From positions 372,001 through 436,000 of the forward strand of contig NZ_ANAC01000011.1 of assembly GCF_000341225.1 (NCBI RefSeq): a stretch of DNA of 64,000 nt, given 5' to 3'. Source of the DNA: Nocardiopsis alba DSM 43377 (GTDB lineage: Bacteria; Actinomycetota; Actinomycetes; Streptosporangiales; Streptosporangiaceae). The notes under the pieces were generated by a model. That model worked only from the letters and a program-made list of their open reading frames with translations, searched no databases and was not told where the DNA came from. Every line of letters starts with the position of its first letter. Position 1 is the stretch's first letter. Made by a program: the position numbers and the translations under genes. Below, piece by piece: positions 1 through 7,830 of the stretch.

Positions 1-2
1 CC

Positions 3-791
3 AGGACCCTGGTGGTCGTCAGTCTGGTGTTGAACTTCGTCCTCACCCCGGCCCTGGCCTGGGCGCTGGGCGCCGGACTGCTGGGCGGCGAACCCGACCT
101 GCGCATCGGACTCCTGCTGCTGTTGGTGACCCCCTGTACGGACTGGTATCTGGTCTTCACCGCCATGGCGCGCGGTCACACCGGTATCGCGGCCGCCCTG
201 CTACCGGTCAACCTCGTCCTTCAGCTCCTCCTGCTGCCGGTGTACGTGCTGCTGCTGGGCGGACGGGCCGCGATGGTCGACGTGGGCACGCTGGCCGAGT
301 CGGTGCTCCTGGTACTCGTGGTGCCGCTGGCCCTGGCGATGCTGCTGCGCTGGGCGTCGCAGCGCTGGAAGGGGGCCGACTGGCGGGAGCGCCGGATCCT
401 CTCCCCGGCCGGAACCCTCGTGCTCCCCCTGCTGTACGCGGCCGTGTTCGCGATGTTCGCCTGGCAGGCCCGGGTCGTGCTCGACCACGCCGCGGACCTC
501 CTGGTCCTGGTGCCGCCCCTGCTGATCTTCTTCGTCCTGCTGCCCCTGATCGCGACCGGGCTCTCCCGCCTCCTGAAACTGCCCGCGGCACAGCGGGTGA
601 CACTGACCATGACGGTCACCGCGCGCAACTCGCCGATCGCGCTGGCCATCGCGGTGGCGGCCTTCCCCGACCGGCCGCTGATCGCGGTCGCCCTGGTCGT
701 GGGGCCGCTCCTGGAACTGCCGGTGCTGGCCCTCCTGGCCCAACTGGTGCGGGTGCGCGAGGCCCGTGGGGAGCGGGCCTCCCGAGGCTGA
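3..791 (+). CDS. ACR3 / bile-acid:sodium symporter family permease (5' end outside window)
   Basis: The frame is open from the first bases of the window, so the true start lies upstream and only about 262 C-terminal residues are seen. They are almost entirely hydrophobic, with about eight membrane segments and short basic loops, as in the BASS/ACR3 superfamily. The motif TPCTDWYLVF resembles the conserved Pro-Cys segment of ACR3 arsenite exporters, so arsenite or another oxyanion export is the likeliest job, but an organic-anion symporter is possible. It ends with a basic cytoplasmic tail. No ars genes are visible nearby, so substrate assignment is inference. Confidence 0.7.
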   Translation, partial: RTLVVVSLVLNFVLTPALAWALGAGLLGGEPDLRIGLLLLLVTPCTDWYLVFTAMARGHTGIAAALLPVNLVLQLLLLPVYVLLLGGRAAMVDVGTLAESVLLVLVVPLALAMLLRWASQRWKGADWRERRILSPAGTLVLPLLYAAVFAMFAWQARVVLDHAADLLVLVPPLLIFFVLLPLIATGLSRLLKLPAAQRVTLTMTVTARNSPIALAIAVAAFPDRPLIAVALVVGPLLELPVLALLAQLVRVREARGERASRG

Positions 792-911
792 GCCGGGCCC
801 GGGCCGGGTGTGGGAGGGGTGTGCGAGGGAACAAGGATCCCGGCGCCCCTCTCGTTCCACCCCCTCTGGGAGGGCGCGCGACCCCCCGGTGAACGAGGAA
901 CGGTGGAGCAC

Positions 912-2114
912 ATGACGATCGACCCGGAGACGACCGCACTCGACACCCCCGGCTGCCGGAACGGCCAGGTCTTCCTGGACAGCGCGGGCTCCTCCCTGGC
1001 GCCCGCGCGCGTGGCCGACACCGTCGTCGACCATCTGCGCAGGGAGACGGAGATCGGCGGCTACCGCGCGGCGGCGGAACGGGAGGAGGACCTGGAGGCG
1101 GGCTACTCCGTCTTCGCCGAACTGCTCGGATGCGCCCCCGAGGAGATCGCCTTCACCGACAGCGCCACGCGGTCGTGGTTCGCGGCCTTCCGGTCGATCC
1201 CCCTGAAGGAGAACGACCGGATCCTGATCACCGAGGTCGAATACGGAGGCAACGCCGTCGCCATGCTGCGTCGGGCCGAGGCGGTCGGGGCGAGCGTCGA
1301 GGTCGTTCCCTCCGACCCCTCCGGAGAAGTCTCCCCGACCGCGCTGCGCGAACTCCTGGACGAGCGGGTCAGGTTCGTCTCCCTCGTGCACGCCCCCACC
1401 AACGGCGGCCTGCTGAACCCGGTACGCGAGGTGGTGGACGCCGCCCACGACGTGGGGGCCCTCGTCCTCCTGGACGGATGCCAGTCCGTGGGCCAGATCT
1501 CGTGCCGAGCCGACGAGACCGGGGCCGACTTCATCGCCGGGACGGGACGCAAATGGCTGCGCGGCCCGCGCGGGACGGGTTTCCTGTACGCGCGCCGCTC
1601 CATCCTGGACGATCTGATCCTGGACGAGATCGACCACCACGGCGGGGAGTGGACCGCTCCGGACCGGACACGGGCCCGCGACGACGCCAAGGTGTTCGAG
1701 CTCTGGGAATCGAGCATCGCGGACCGGCTCGGGCTCATCGAGGCGGCGCGGTACGCCCTGGAACTCGGCGTCCCGGAGATCCGTGAGGCGGTCCGGGGCA
1801 TCAGCGGCCGGCTGCGCGAGGGGCTCGCCCGGATCGAGGGTGTGAGAGTGCACGACCTGGGGGCCCGACACTCGGGGATCGTCACGTTCGACGTGGAGGG
1901 CGTGCCGGCGCCCGAGGTCGTGGCCGCCCTGGCGCGCGCCGACGTGACCGTGACGGTGAGCCGAGAGGCGTCGACACGGATCGATATGGAACGGCGCGGC
2001 CTGACGGAGATCGTCCGGGCCTCGCCGCACTACTTCGTCACCCCGCAGAGGGTGGACCGGGCGCTGGAGCTCGTCGAGGGCATCGTCCGAGGAGCCCGGA
2101 ACGGGGGAGCGTAG
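912..2114 (+). CDS. aminotransferase class V-fold PLP-dependent enzyme
   Basis: A 400-residue fold-type I PLP enzyme of the class V (cysteine desulfurase / isopenicillin epimerase-like) group. The N-terminus has the typical LDSAGSSLAP substrate loop, VLLDGCQSVGQ carries the Asp expected to pair with the pyridine nitrogen (about D188), and GTGRKWLRGPRG carries the Schiff-base Lys (about K214). There is no obvious mobile catalytic Cys loop, so it need not be a desulfurase; EgtE-like C-S lyase or a small-molecule lyase/epimerase are alternatives. The ATG was chosen because homology begins shortly after it; a GTG three codons upstream is also possible. It stands alone, 120 bp after the permease. 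Confidence 0.8.
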   Translation: MTIDPETTALDTPGCRNGQVFLDSAGSSLAPARVADTVVDHLRRETEIGGYRAAAEREEDLEAGYSVFAELLGCAPEEIAFTDSATRSWFAAFRSIPLKENDRILITEVEYGGNAVAMLRRAEAVGASVEVVPSDPSGEVSPTALRELLDERVRFVSLVHAPTNGGLLNPVREVVDAAHDVGALVLLDGCQSVGQISCRADETGADFIAGTGRKWLRGPRGTGFLYARRSILDDLILDEIDHHGGEWTAPDRTRARDDAKVFELWESSIADRLGLIEAARYALELGVPEIREAVRGISGRLREGLARIEGVRVHDLGARHSGIVTFDVEGVPAPEVVAALARADVTVTVSREASTRIDMERRGLTEIVRASPHYFVTPQRVDRALELVEGIVRGARNGGA

Positions 2115-2169
2115 CCCGGATCCCCCATGGGTCCGGTGCCGACGGGCGTTCACGCGGGGCCTTCGACAC

Positions 2170-2199
2170 TTACCCCGTGTCACCGCCGTCGTGTACTTT
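2170..2199 (+). promoter_or_regulatory. candidate sigma-70-type promoter
   Basis: TTACCC and TACTTT are separated by 18 bp, just upstream of two strong hairpins and about 140 bp before the TetR gene. Predicted transcription would start near 2206, right at the first hairpin. The match to consensus is moderate. Confidence 0.35.
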
Positions 2200-2205
2200 C
2201 TAGCA

Positions 2206-2270
2206 ACGCGTGCCCCCAAGGGCACGCTCCGCACGCGGGTCCGGTCCGTAAGGGCCGGACCCGCGTGCGT
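2206..2270 (+). ncRNA. double-hairpin leader or candidate small RNA
   Basis: Two stable hairpins stand back to back. The first (2208-2227) has an 8-bp perfect stem and a CCAA loop. The second (2230-2269) has an 18-bp stem with one G-U pair closed by GTAA, a GNRA-type tetraloop. No U-tract follows, and the downstream DNA is A-rich, so a plain terminator for the aminotransferase is not the only reading. It could be a short structured RNA or the 5' leader of the TetR gene. No known RNA family was recognised. Confidence 0.4.
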
Positions 2271-2285
2271 TGGGTGAAAAAATAC

Positions 2286-2298
2286 ACATTGAGAATGT
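2286..2298. promoter_or_regulatory. candidate TetR operator
   Basis: ACATTGAGAATGT is a perfect 5-bp inverted repeat with a 3-bp centre. It lies in an unusually A+T-rich stretch 43 bp before the TetR start codon, a typical place for an autoregulatory operator. Assignment to this TetR is inferred from position. Confidence 0.4.
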
Positions 2299-2340
2299 TT
2301 GCACGGTCTGAAATTATTGGTCGTGTACTGGGGAGGACCG

Positions 2341-2952
2341 ATGGGGCTGCGAGAGAGAAAGAAGCAGGCCACGAGGCGTGCACTCCAGGGCGCCGCGGTT
2401 CGGCTCACCCTGGAGCGCGGACTCGAGAACGTGACCGTGGAGGAGATCGCCGCCGCGGCCGAGGTCTCCGCGCGCACCTTCTTCAACTACTTCGCCACCA
2501 AGGAGGAGGCCCTCCTCGGGGACGGACCCTTCACACCCGGTGAACACGAACGCGAGGTGTTCGTCGAGGGCGGGCCCACCGGCGACTTCGTCGAAGACCT
2601 CATCGACCTGCTCATCGACTCCCTCCTGGGCTCCGGAGACCTCGCCACGCACCAGGCCGAGGCCGCCCGACGCAAGGAGCTCCTGGACCGCGAACCCCAG
2701 CTTCTGCCCGGTTTCCTCGCCCGACTGCATCGGGCCGAACAGGAACTGGCCGCCGCCATCGCGGAACGTTCCGGCACCCCCGCCGACGACATCCGCTCCT
2801 CGCTGATCGCCGCCTCCGCGATGTCCGTCATCCGGCACACCATGAAGCGTGTCCCCTACGGGGACGATCCGGATATCGAGGCGGCCCGTACCCTTCTGCG
2901 GCACGCCTTCCGCTCCCTGGGAGAGGCCTTCGGGCGCGACGAGCGCCCCTGA
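2341..2952 (+). CDS. TetR family transcriptional regulator
   Basis: A 203-residue one-component repressor. The N-terminal TetR DNA-binding domain is clear: a basic RERKKQATRRAL start, the TVEEIAAAAEVSARTFFNYF helix-turn-helix (about residues 30-50) and the KEEAL segment that follows. The C-terminal ligand domain is not diagnostic. The ATG is preceded by a strong GGGGAGG site. No divergent target gene is adjacent; the upstream aminotransferase and the preceding permease are possible targets, as is the gene itself. Confidence 0.88.
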   Translation: MGLRERKKQATRRALQGAAVRLTLERGLENVTVEEIAAAAEVSARTFFNYFATKEEALLGDGPFTPGEHEREVFVEGGPTGDFVEDLIDLLIDSLLGSGDLATHQAEAARRKELLDREPQLLPGFLARLHRAEQELAAAIAERSGTPADDIRSSLIAASAMSVIRHTMKRVPYGDDPDIEAARTLLRHAFRSLGEAFGRDERP

Positions 2953-3023
2953 TCGAGGCCTTCGCCGACATGTGTGGTCCAGATCTCCGGAACGTCACAC
3001 CAGCCCCATCCGTCACACCTCAC

Positions 3024-3040
3024 GCGGGGTTCGGCCCCGC
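3024..3040 (+). terminator. GC hairpin downstream of the TetR gene
   Basis: GCGGGG and CCCCGC pair around a TTCGG loop about 70 bp after the TetR stop. A second C/G-rich inverted repeat follows at about 3051. There is no U-tract, as is common for actinobacterial terminators. Confidence 0.4.
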
Positions 3041-3138
3041 CGAGGACCCTCCCCCGGAAGGGCCGGGGGGTGGAAGTCAGGGGCGGCCCAGGGCTGTCCC
3101 CGATGGGAAACGTCGCACCGAACGGGCAGGCTGGAACC

Positions 3139-3399
3139 ATGAGCGAGAACTTCGGGAGCAAACGACTCCAGCGCAGTGATTCCGACCGTTTCCTGACCGG
3201 TGTCTGCGGCGGTATCGCCGCCTACACCGGCATCGACTCCACCCTGATCCGTGTCCTCTTCGCGGTCTTCACCCTGCTGGGCTTCAGTGGTGTGTTCGTC
3301 TATATCGTGGCCTGGCTGCTGATGCCGGCCGAGAGCGAGCGCCGTTCTCTGCTGGAGCAGATCATCCGTAACTTCCAGGGAAAGCCGAGTGATCGATGA
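3139..3399 (+). CDS. PspC domain-containing membrane protein
   Basis: A short (86-residue) PspC-domain protein. The signature RSDSDRFLTGVCGGIAAYTG, with one membrane helix (about residues 38-62, ending WLLMPAE), matches the phage-shock-protein C family of envelope-stress membrane proteins. The start was chosen at the Met that gives the canonical PspC N-terminus; a GGAACC sequence precedes it and no strong ribosome site is seen. Its stop overlaps a possible 40-codon ORF. No pspA is adjacent. Confidence 0.85.
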   Translation: MSENFGSKRLQRSDSDRFLTGVCGGIAAYTGIDSTLIRVLFAVFTLLGFSGVFVYIVAWLLMPAESERRSLLEQIIRNFQGKPSDR

Positions 3400-3518
3400 T
3401 GTGGAGCTTGAGGGCACACCCCGACTGGCGACGTCGGGACGCGCGCGTCCAGTGCGAGGAGCACGAGGCCGAAGAGGCCTGCGAGCCCCGTGGTGACCAC
3501 GGGGGTACGGAGTGCTGA
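3396..3518 (+). CDS. possible small acidic ORF overlapping the PspC stop
   Basis: A 40-codon frame begins with tandem ATG codons that overlap the PspC stop (ATGATGA arrangement), which would favour translational coupling. The product would be charged (Glu/Arg/His-rich), with three Cys residues and no membrane segment. No homology is recognised. High G+C makes chance frames of this size common, so this is a weak call. Confidence 0.25.
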   Translation: MMWSLRAHPDWRRRDARVQCEEHEAEEACEPRGDHGGTEC

Positions 3519-3564
3519 CCCCGACCCGTGAGACCGTGAGGTCGGAGAGGGCCGGCCGGGCGGT

Positions 3565-4902
3565 CTAGGCCGCCTTCTCCGACTCGGTCTCCTCCATACG
3601 GGCGATGACCTCAGCGGACCGGCGGGACCACAGGACCGCCAAGAGGACGCCGAGGACCAGGGAGGCCGCGCCGGCCGTGACGATCACCGGACCGGTGCCG
3701 AAGGACTCCACGTAGTAGCTGGACACCAGGATGCCGACCCCTTGGGCCACCTGGATGCCCGAGGCCGCCAGGCCGAACGCCTGGGCCCGCCCCTCCCGGG
3801 GTACGCACAGGACGAAGGCCGCGTTGGCCACGAACTGGTAGGAGCCGGCCGCGCCGCACACCGCCAGGGCGAGCACCATCGCCCACAGCGGCATCTGGAA
3901 GACCCAGAGCAGGAGCGGGACCGACGTCAACGCGGCGAGCGGCCCCAGCAATCCGATCCTGGTCGTCGGAGGGACCAGACGGGTGAGGATCAGGCCGCCG
4001 AACAACGCCCCGATCGCCGCTCCGGCCATGATGAACCCCGCCGCGGTGGGGCCGCCGCCGGCCTCGGCGGCCATGGGCGTGGCCAACCCGTAGGGGATGC
4101 CGTACAGACCGGCGAGCCAGGCCATCAGGATCAGTACCCGCAGCTTGGGGTCGGAGAAGACGAGCTTCGCGCCGTCCCGGAACATCGACAGCAGGTGGGG
4201 GCGGCGTCCCGTCGTAGCCGGACCGTCGGACGGAGCCTCCTCGCGCGGGGGCAGCGGACGCGCCTTGACGCCCACCAGCAGGATCAGCGCGGACAGGGCG
4301 AAGAGCAGCCCCGTCCCCATCACCGTCACGTTGGGGCCCACGACGGCCACCGTCATACCCCCCGCGATCAGACCGATGAGCATGCCCAACTGGGCGGTCA
4401 ACTGGATGATCGTGGTGCTGGCCACGTAGCGCTCGCCCTGGATGATCTGGGTGAGCAGCGCCGCGCGGGCCGCGGCGAAGGGGATGCCCGGCAGGACCGA
4501 GAAGAACATCAGGCACCAGATCGCCCAGATCGGCATGCCCGGTACGCCGATGAGGACGATGACGCAGGCCCGCAGGACGTCGCAGGCCACCATGACCCGA
4601 CGCCTGGGCAGGAGATCGGCGAGCCCGGAGAGCAAGGGGCCGCCGATCAACGGCGGCAGGAAGTTCAGCGCGAGCGTCACACCGGTCGCGAAGGCCGACT
4701 CGGTGACCTTGTAGACCAGCAGCGCGGTCGCGATGTTCAGCAGGTTGGTGCCGATCACCGACAGGGCGTGGGCCAGCCAGATGGAACGGAACTCGCCGAT
4801 CGCCATGACGTCGCGGTAACTGCTCCGCCATGTGTCGTCCCGTTCGGTGGAGGGCGCGCGCTCCTCGTCACCGGGGTCCCTATCGATGTTCGGATCGCCC
4901 AC
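3565..4902 (-). CDS. MFS transporter
   Basis: A 445-residue major facilitator with a 30-residue charged cytoplasmic N-terminus and about 12 membrane helices. The loop GLADLLPRRRVMVACD between helices 2 and 3 is the MFS A-type motif. The layout resembles the EntS/MFS_3 group of drug or siderophore exporters. It starts with GTG after an AGGGAG site. The gene is alone on this strand; the 226 bp upstream holds its promoter and no other gene. The substrate cannot be read from the sequence. Confidence 0.85.
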   Translation of the reverse strand: MGDPNIDRDPGDEERAPSTERDDTWRSSYRDVMAIGEFRSIWLAHALSVIGTNLLNIATALLVYKVTESAFATGVTLALNFLPPLIGGPLLSGLADLLPRRRVMVACDVLRACVIVLIGVPGMPIWAIWCLMFFSVLPGIPFAAARAALLTQIIQGERYVASTTIIQLTAQLGMLIGLIAGGMTVAVVGPNVTVMGTGLLFALSALILLVGVKARPLPPREEAPSDGPATTGRRPHLLSMFRDGAKLVFSDPKLRVLILMAWLAGLYGIPYGLATPMAAEAGGGPTAAGFIMAGAAIGALFGGLILTRLVPPTTRIGLLGPLAALTSVPLLLWVFQMPLWAMVLALAVCGAAGSYQFVANAAFVLCVPREGRAQAFGLAASGIQVAQGVGILVSSYYVESFGTGPVIVTAGAASLVLGVLLAVLWSRRSAEVIARMEETESEKAA

Positions 4903-5128
4903 CGGGCACTCCCTACTGTTACCGGGTTGTGATCACGCTGAGTCGTATCCCCATGACCAACGGTTCCGGAACGCGGGCCGGCCTGCAAGCGGGTCAGGAG
5001 TATTCGTATCTGATTCGTTGCTCCCGGTAACACCCGTGAATGCTGTTCTGCGCGGGGAACCCACGCGATGCACGGATCGTTCTCGCAGGTGAGGGCGGTG
5101 GAGCGGCGGACTTCCGGCCAGGGGCGCC

Positions 5129-5479
5129 TCAGCCCCAGCCGAGCTCGGTGAGACGGTCGTCGTCGATCCCGAAGTGGTGCGCGATCTCGTGAATCACGGT
5201 CACGCGGACCTCCTCCACCACCTGCTCCGGGGTATCGCAGATCCCGCAGATGTTGTTCCGGTAGATGAAGATCCGGTCGGGGAGCACCCCGAAGTACGCG
5301 TCGCCCCGCTCGGTGAGCGGGATCCCCTCGTACAGGCCCAGGAGCCCCTCCTCGGACTCCTCCTCGACCGTGATCACCACGTTGTCCATGAGCCGGGCCA
5401 GTTCGGGAGGGATGCGGTCCAGGGCGTCGGCGACCAGTTCCTCGAAGTCCCTACGTGTCAGTTCCACCACACCTGTCAT
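5129..5479 (-). CDS. metallopeptidase family (minimal zincin)
   Basis: A 116-residue protein of the small actinobacterial metallopeptidase family (DUF1025/zincin-like). The HEIAHHFGID sequence gives the HExxH zinc site (H97, E98, H101) within an extended HHxGxxD motif. The rest is acidic, with the family's GLYEGIPLTERG segment. It has no signal peptide, so it is cytoplasmic. The ATG was chosen because a perfect GGAGG lies 7 nt upstream; longer versions have no support. Family members lack a defined substrate. Confidence 0.85.
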   Translation of the reverse strand: MTGVVELTRRDFEELVADALDRIPPELARLMDNVVITVEEESEEGLLGLYEGIPLTERGDAYFGVLPDRIFIYRNNICGICDTPEQVVEEVRVTVIHEIAHHFGIDDDRLTELGWG

Positions 5480-5537
5480 TGTGGGGCCTCCACGGCGCGG
5501 GGCGGAAGAGACATAACACTCTGCGCGGGAGGAAGCA

Positions 5538-7124
5538 TTGGGAACGGCCCCCGGCAACGGCATGATGGGGGATGTGTTGTCACAGATCCGCGCTTACGAC
5601 CTTCGTGGTGCCCTCGACCGCACGCGCGAGCTGCTCGGCCGTGTGCGCGCGACCCTGGGCCGATGGCGCTCCGGACGCCCGTGGCGCTGGAGCTGTGTCG
5701 TCGTGGCCGGTCTGCTCGGCGGTTGGCTCGGCCTGGCCCTGGGCGGCCAGGTGGTCACCCCCATCGGCCCGGCCGACGTCACCTTCTCGCTGAGCCCGCA
5801 GTGGCACGGGGAGACGGTCGTCAATGTCGCCCCACTGGGGCAGCTGGCCTTCGACACCCACGCGGCGCCGCTGCGGATCGAGGCGGCCATCACCGACATC
5901 CGTCTGTCCGCCGCGGAGGAGATGTTCACCGACCCCGAGGCCATCGACCGTATGGCGGCGGGCATCGGAGCCGACCTCACCGACGGCGTGATCGCCCTCG
6001 TCCTGCGCTCTCTGATCGTGGCGGTCCTCGGGGCGGCCCTGATGGGGTTCCTGCTGTTCCGGAACGCCCGGCGCGCCCTGGCGAGCGCCCTCATCACCCT
6101 GGTCGTCCTGGTGGCCTCCGGGGGCGCGGCCGCCCTGACCTTCAACCCCAGCGCCATCGCCGAGCCGCGCTACACGGGTCTCATCGCGGGCGCTCCCCAG
6201 GTGGTGGGCAGCGCCGACGACGTGGTCAGTCGGTTCAGCGAGTACCAGGAGCAGCTCGCCGGCCTCGTCGGCAACGTGGCGATGATCTACGAGGCCACCT
6301 CGACCCTGCCGGTCTACGACGAGGACGAGTCGGTCATCCGCGTCCTGCACGTGTCCGACATCCAGCTCAACCCGGCGTCCTGGAGCATCATCGGCACCCT
6401 GCGGGAGCAGTACGCGGTGGACGTGATCGTGGACTCCGGCGACCTGACCGACCGGGGCAGCGCCGCCGAGGACGCCTTCGCCGAGGAGATCGGCAAGCTG
6501 GACGTGCCCTACGTCTGGGTGCGCGGACAGCACGACTCGATGGGCACGCAGCGGGCGGTCGCGGCCCAGCCCAACGCGGTGGTCCTCGACGACGACGTGG
6601 CCGAGGTCGGAGGACTCACCTTCTACGGGGCGGGCGATCCCCGGTTCACCCCGGACGCCACCCGACTCAACCCCGACGCCGCCGGAGTGGCGGCGCTGGG
6701 TGAGGAGCAGGCCGCGTCGATCGCCGGAGGAGACGACGACGTGGACGTGGCGATCCTGCACACCAGGACCCAGGCCCGCCCGTTCGACGGGGTGGTCCCC
6801 TTGGCCCTGGCCGGGAACGAGCACAGCAGATCCACCGAGCTCACCGACCTGGGCACCCGGTTCCTCGTACAGGGATCCACCGGAGGCGCGGGTCTGAGCG
6901 GTCTGGAACAGGGCAGGGGACGGCCCACGCCCTATCAGGCCTCCGTGCTGTACTTCGACGCCGAGACCGGAAGACTCCAGGCGCGCGACGACATCGATCT
7001 CGGGGGGATCGGCCTCACGTCCGCGCAGGTCGAACGGCATATCGAGGCCGACCCGGACCGTGTCGTCGGTGAGGTGCCCGAAGACGAGGACGAGGGTTCT
7101 CCGAGCGAGGAGCCCTCGTCCTGA
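5538..7124 (+). CDS. membrane-anchored metallophosphoesterase-fold protein with degenerate metal motifs
   Basis: About 528 residues: one N-terminal membrane helix, an extracytoplasmic stretch, two further helices (about residues 150-200), then a calcineurin-like phosphoesterase domain. GDLTDRG (from D302) and ILHT (H408) are kept. The family's DxH is DIQ (D274, Q276), GNHD is GQHD (Q331), and the final GHxH is GNEH (G426-H429). Three changes at metal-ligand motifs suggest weak or lost catalysis, or altered metal use. Start is uncertain: TTG at 5538 has a strong GGGAGG; ATG 5562 and GTG 5574 are in frame without good sites. Confidence 0.78.
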   Translation: MGTAPGNGMMGDVLSQIRAYDLRGALDRTRELLGRVRATLGRWRSGRPWRWSCVVVAGLLGGWLGLALGGQVVTPIGPADVTFSLSPQWHGETVVNVAPLGQLAFDTHAAPLRIEAAITDIRLSAAEEMFTDPEAIDRMAAGIGADLTDGVIALVLRSLIVAVLGAALMGFLLFRNARRALASALITLVVLVASGGAAALTFNPSAIAEPRYTGLIAGAPQVVGSADDVVSRFSEYQEQLAGLVGNVAMIYEATSTLPVYDEDESVIRVLHVSDIQLNPASWSIIGTLREQYAVDVIVDSGDLTDRGSAAEDAFAEEIGKLDVPYVWVRGQHDSMGTQRAVAAQPNAVVLDDDVAEVGGLTFYGAGDPRFTPDATRLNPDAAGVAALGEEQAASIAGGDDDVDVAILHTRTQARPFDGVVPLALAGNEHSRSTELTDLGTRFLVQGSTGGAGLSGLEQGRGRPTPYQASVLYFDAETGRLQARDDIDLGGIGLTSAQVERHIEADPDRVVGEVPEDEDEGSPSEEPSS

Positions 7125-7171
7125 CCCGGGACCCGGCTCTTCAGGGGATTCGTCGGGATTCGGTTATCACT

Positions 7172-7200
7172 TTGGAGTTGGTGCGAATCTCCCCTATGCT
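7172..7200 (+). promoter_or_regulatory. tRNA-Glu promoter
   Basis: TTGGAG and TATGCT are separated by 17 bp and end 15 bp before tRNA-Glu, an ideal arrangement for the housekeeping sigma factor. Confidence 0.7.
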
Positions 7201-7215
7201 GAGGGGGTCACACAG

Positions 7216-7288
7216 GCCCCCATCGTCTAGCGGCCTAGGACGCCGCCCTTTCAAGGCGGTAGCGCGGGTTCGAATCCCGTTGGGGGTA
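7216..7288 (+). tRNA. tRNA-Glu (anticodon UUC)
   Basis: A full cloverleaf of 73 nt: acceptor GCCCCCA pairs with TGGGGGT, anticodon loop CTTTCAA within a CCGCC/GGCGG stem, T arm GCGGGTTCGAATCCCGT, discriminator A. The 3' CCA is not encoded. First gene of a three-tRNA cluster. Confidence 0.97.
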
Positions 7289-7380
7289 CGAAGCGGTCAG
7301 ACCACTGCCGGACATCTGGCAGAATGGGAACCGCAGCGAGACACACCGGGTCGGACCGGCCGGGTGTGGAAGCGCCACAA

Positions 7381-7455
7381 GGTCCTGTGGAGCAGTTAGG
7401 AGTGCTCGCCACCCTGTCAAGGTGGAGGCCGCGGGTTCAAATCCCGTCAGGACCG
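7381..7455 (+). tRNA. tRNA-Asp (anticodon GUC)
   Basis: 75 nt, acceptor GGTCCTG/CAGGACC, anticodon loop CTGTCAA in a CCACC/GGTGG stem, discriminator G, no encoded CCA. An identical 75-nt copy lies 3.5 kb downstream. Confidence 0.97.
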
Positions 7456-7484
7456 CAGGTATCGCCGACATCGTCGGTGATCGC

Positions 7485-7558
7485 GGCTAGGTAGCTCAGT
7501 CGGTACGAGCGTCCGCCTGAAAAGCGGAAGGTCGGCGGTTCGACCCCGCCCCTAGCCA
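7485..7558 (+). tRNA. tRNA-Phe (anticodon GAA)
   Basis: 74 nt, acceptor GGCTAGG/CCTAGCC, anticodon loop CTGAAAA in a TCCGC/GCGGA stem, T arm GGCGGTTCGACCCCGCC, discriminator A. Last of the cluster, 29 nt after tRNA-Asp. Confidence 0.97.
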
Positions 7559-7565
7559 CATCGAA

Positions 7566-7598
7566 GAACGCCCGGGAGGCCACGGACCCCGGGCGTTC
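7566..7598. terminator. bidirectional terminator after the tRNA cluster
   Basis: An 11-bp perfect stem GAACGCCCGGG/CCCGGGCGTTC with an 11-nt loop sits between tRNA-Phe and the convergent XRE gene. Confidence 0.75.
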
Positions 7599-7614
7599 GT
7601 CATGTCCGGCCCGT

Positions 7615-7830
7615 TCACTCCGGTGCGTCCGGGACCCGGCGGAGGATGTCCCCGGGCTGACAGTCCAGGACACGGCAGATGGCGTCCAGGGTGCTGAACC
7701 GCACCGCCTTGGCCCGGCCGTTCTTCAACACGGCGACGTTGGCGGGGGTGATCCCCACGGCCTTGGCGAACTCTCCGACCGACATGCCGCGGCGGGCGAG
7801 CTGGACGTCCAGATCGACGATGATCGCCAT
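7615..7830 (-). CDS. small XRE-type helix-turn-helix regulator
   Basis: A 71-residue protein that is essentially one Cro/C1-type HTH domain: MSVGEFAKAVGITPANVAVLKNG (helices 2-3) and the typical DAICRVLDCQPGDIL end. The ATG overlaps the DUF2975 gene stop by one base, so the two are co-transcribed and probably translationally coupled. DUF2975 membrane protein plus YozG-like HTH is a recurrent bacterial pair in which the HTH protein is thought to control its own operon. Candidate operator repeats lie at the operon promoter. Confidence 0.85.
   Translation of the reverse strand: MAIIVDLDVQLARRGMSVGEFAKAVGITPANVAVLKNGRAKAVRFSTLDAICRVLDCQPGDILRRVPDAPE

Noticed and set aside
2208..2269. 6C-type actinobacterial small RNA
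   Set aside because: Two tandem hairpins suggested it, but only the first has a run of five C, not six, and the second loop is GTAA. The family call is not supported.
201..2486. A 761-codon open frame antisense to the permease, aminotransferase and TetR start
   Set aside because: Long antisense frames are expected at this G+C content. The translation is Arg/Gly/Pro/His-rich with no recognisable domain, and it lies over well-supported genes.
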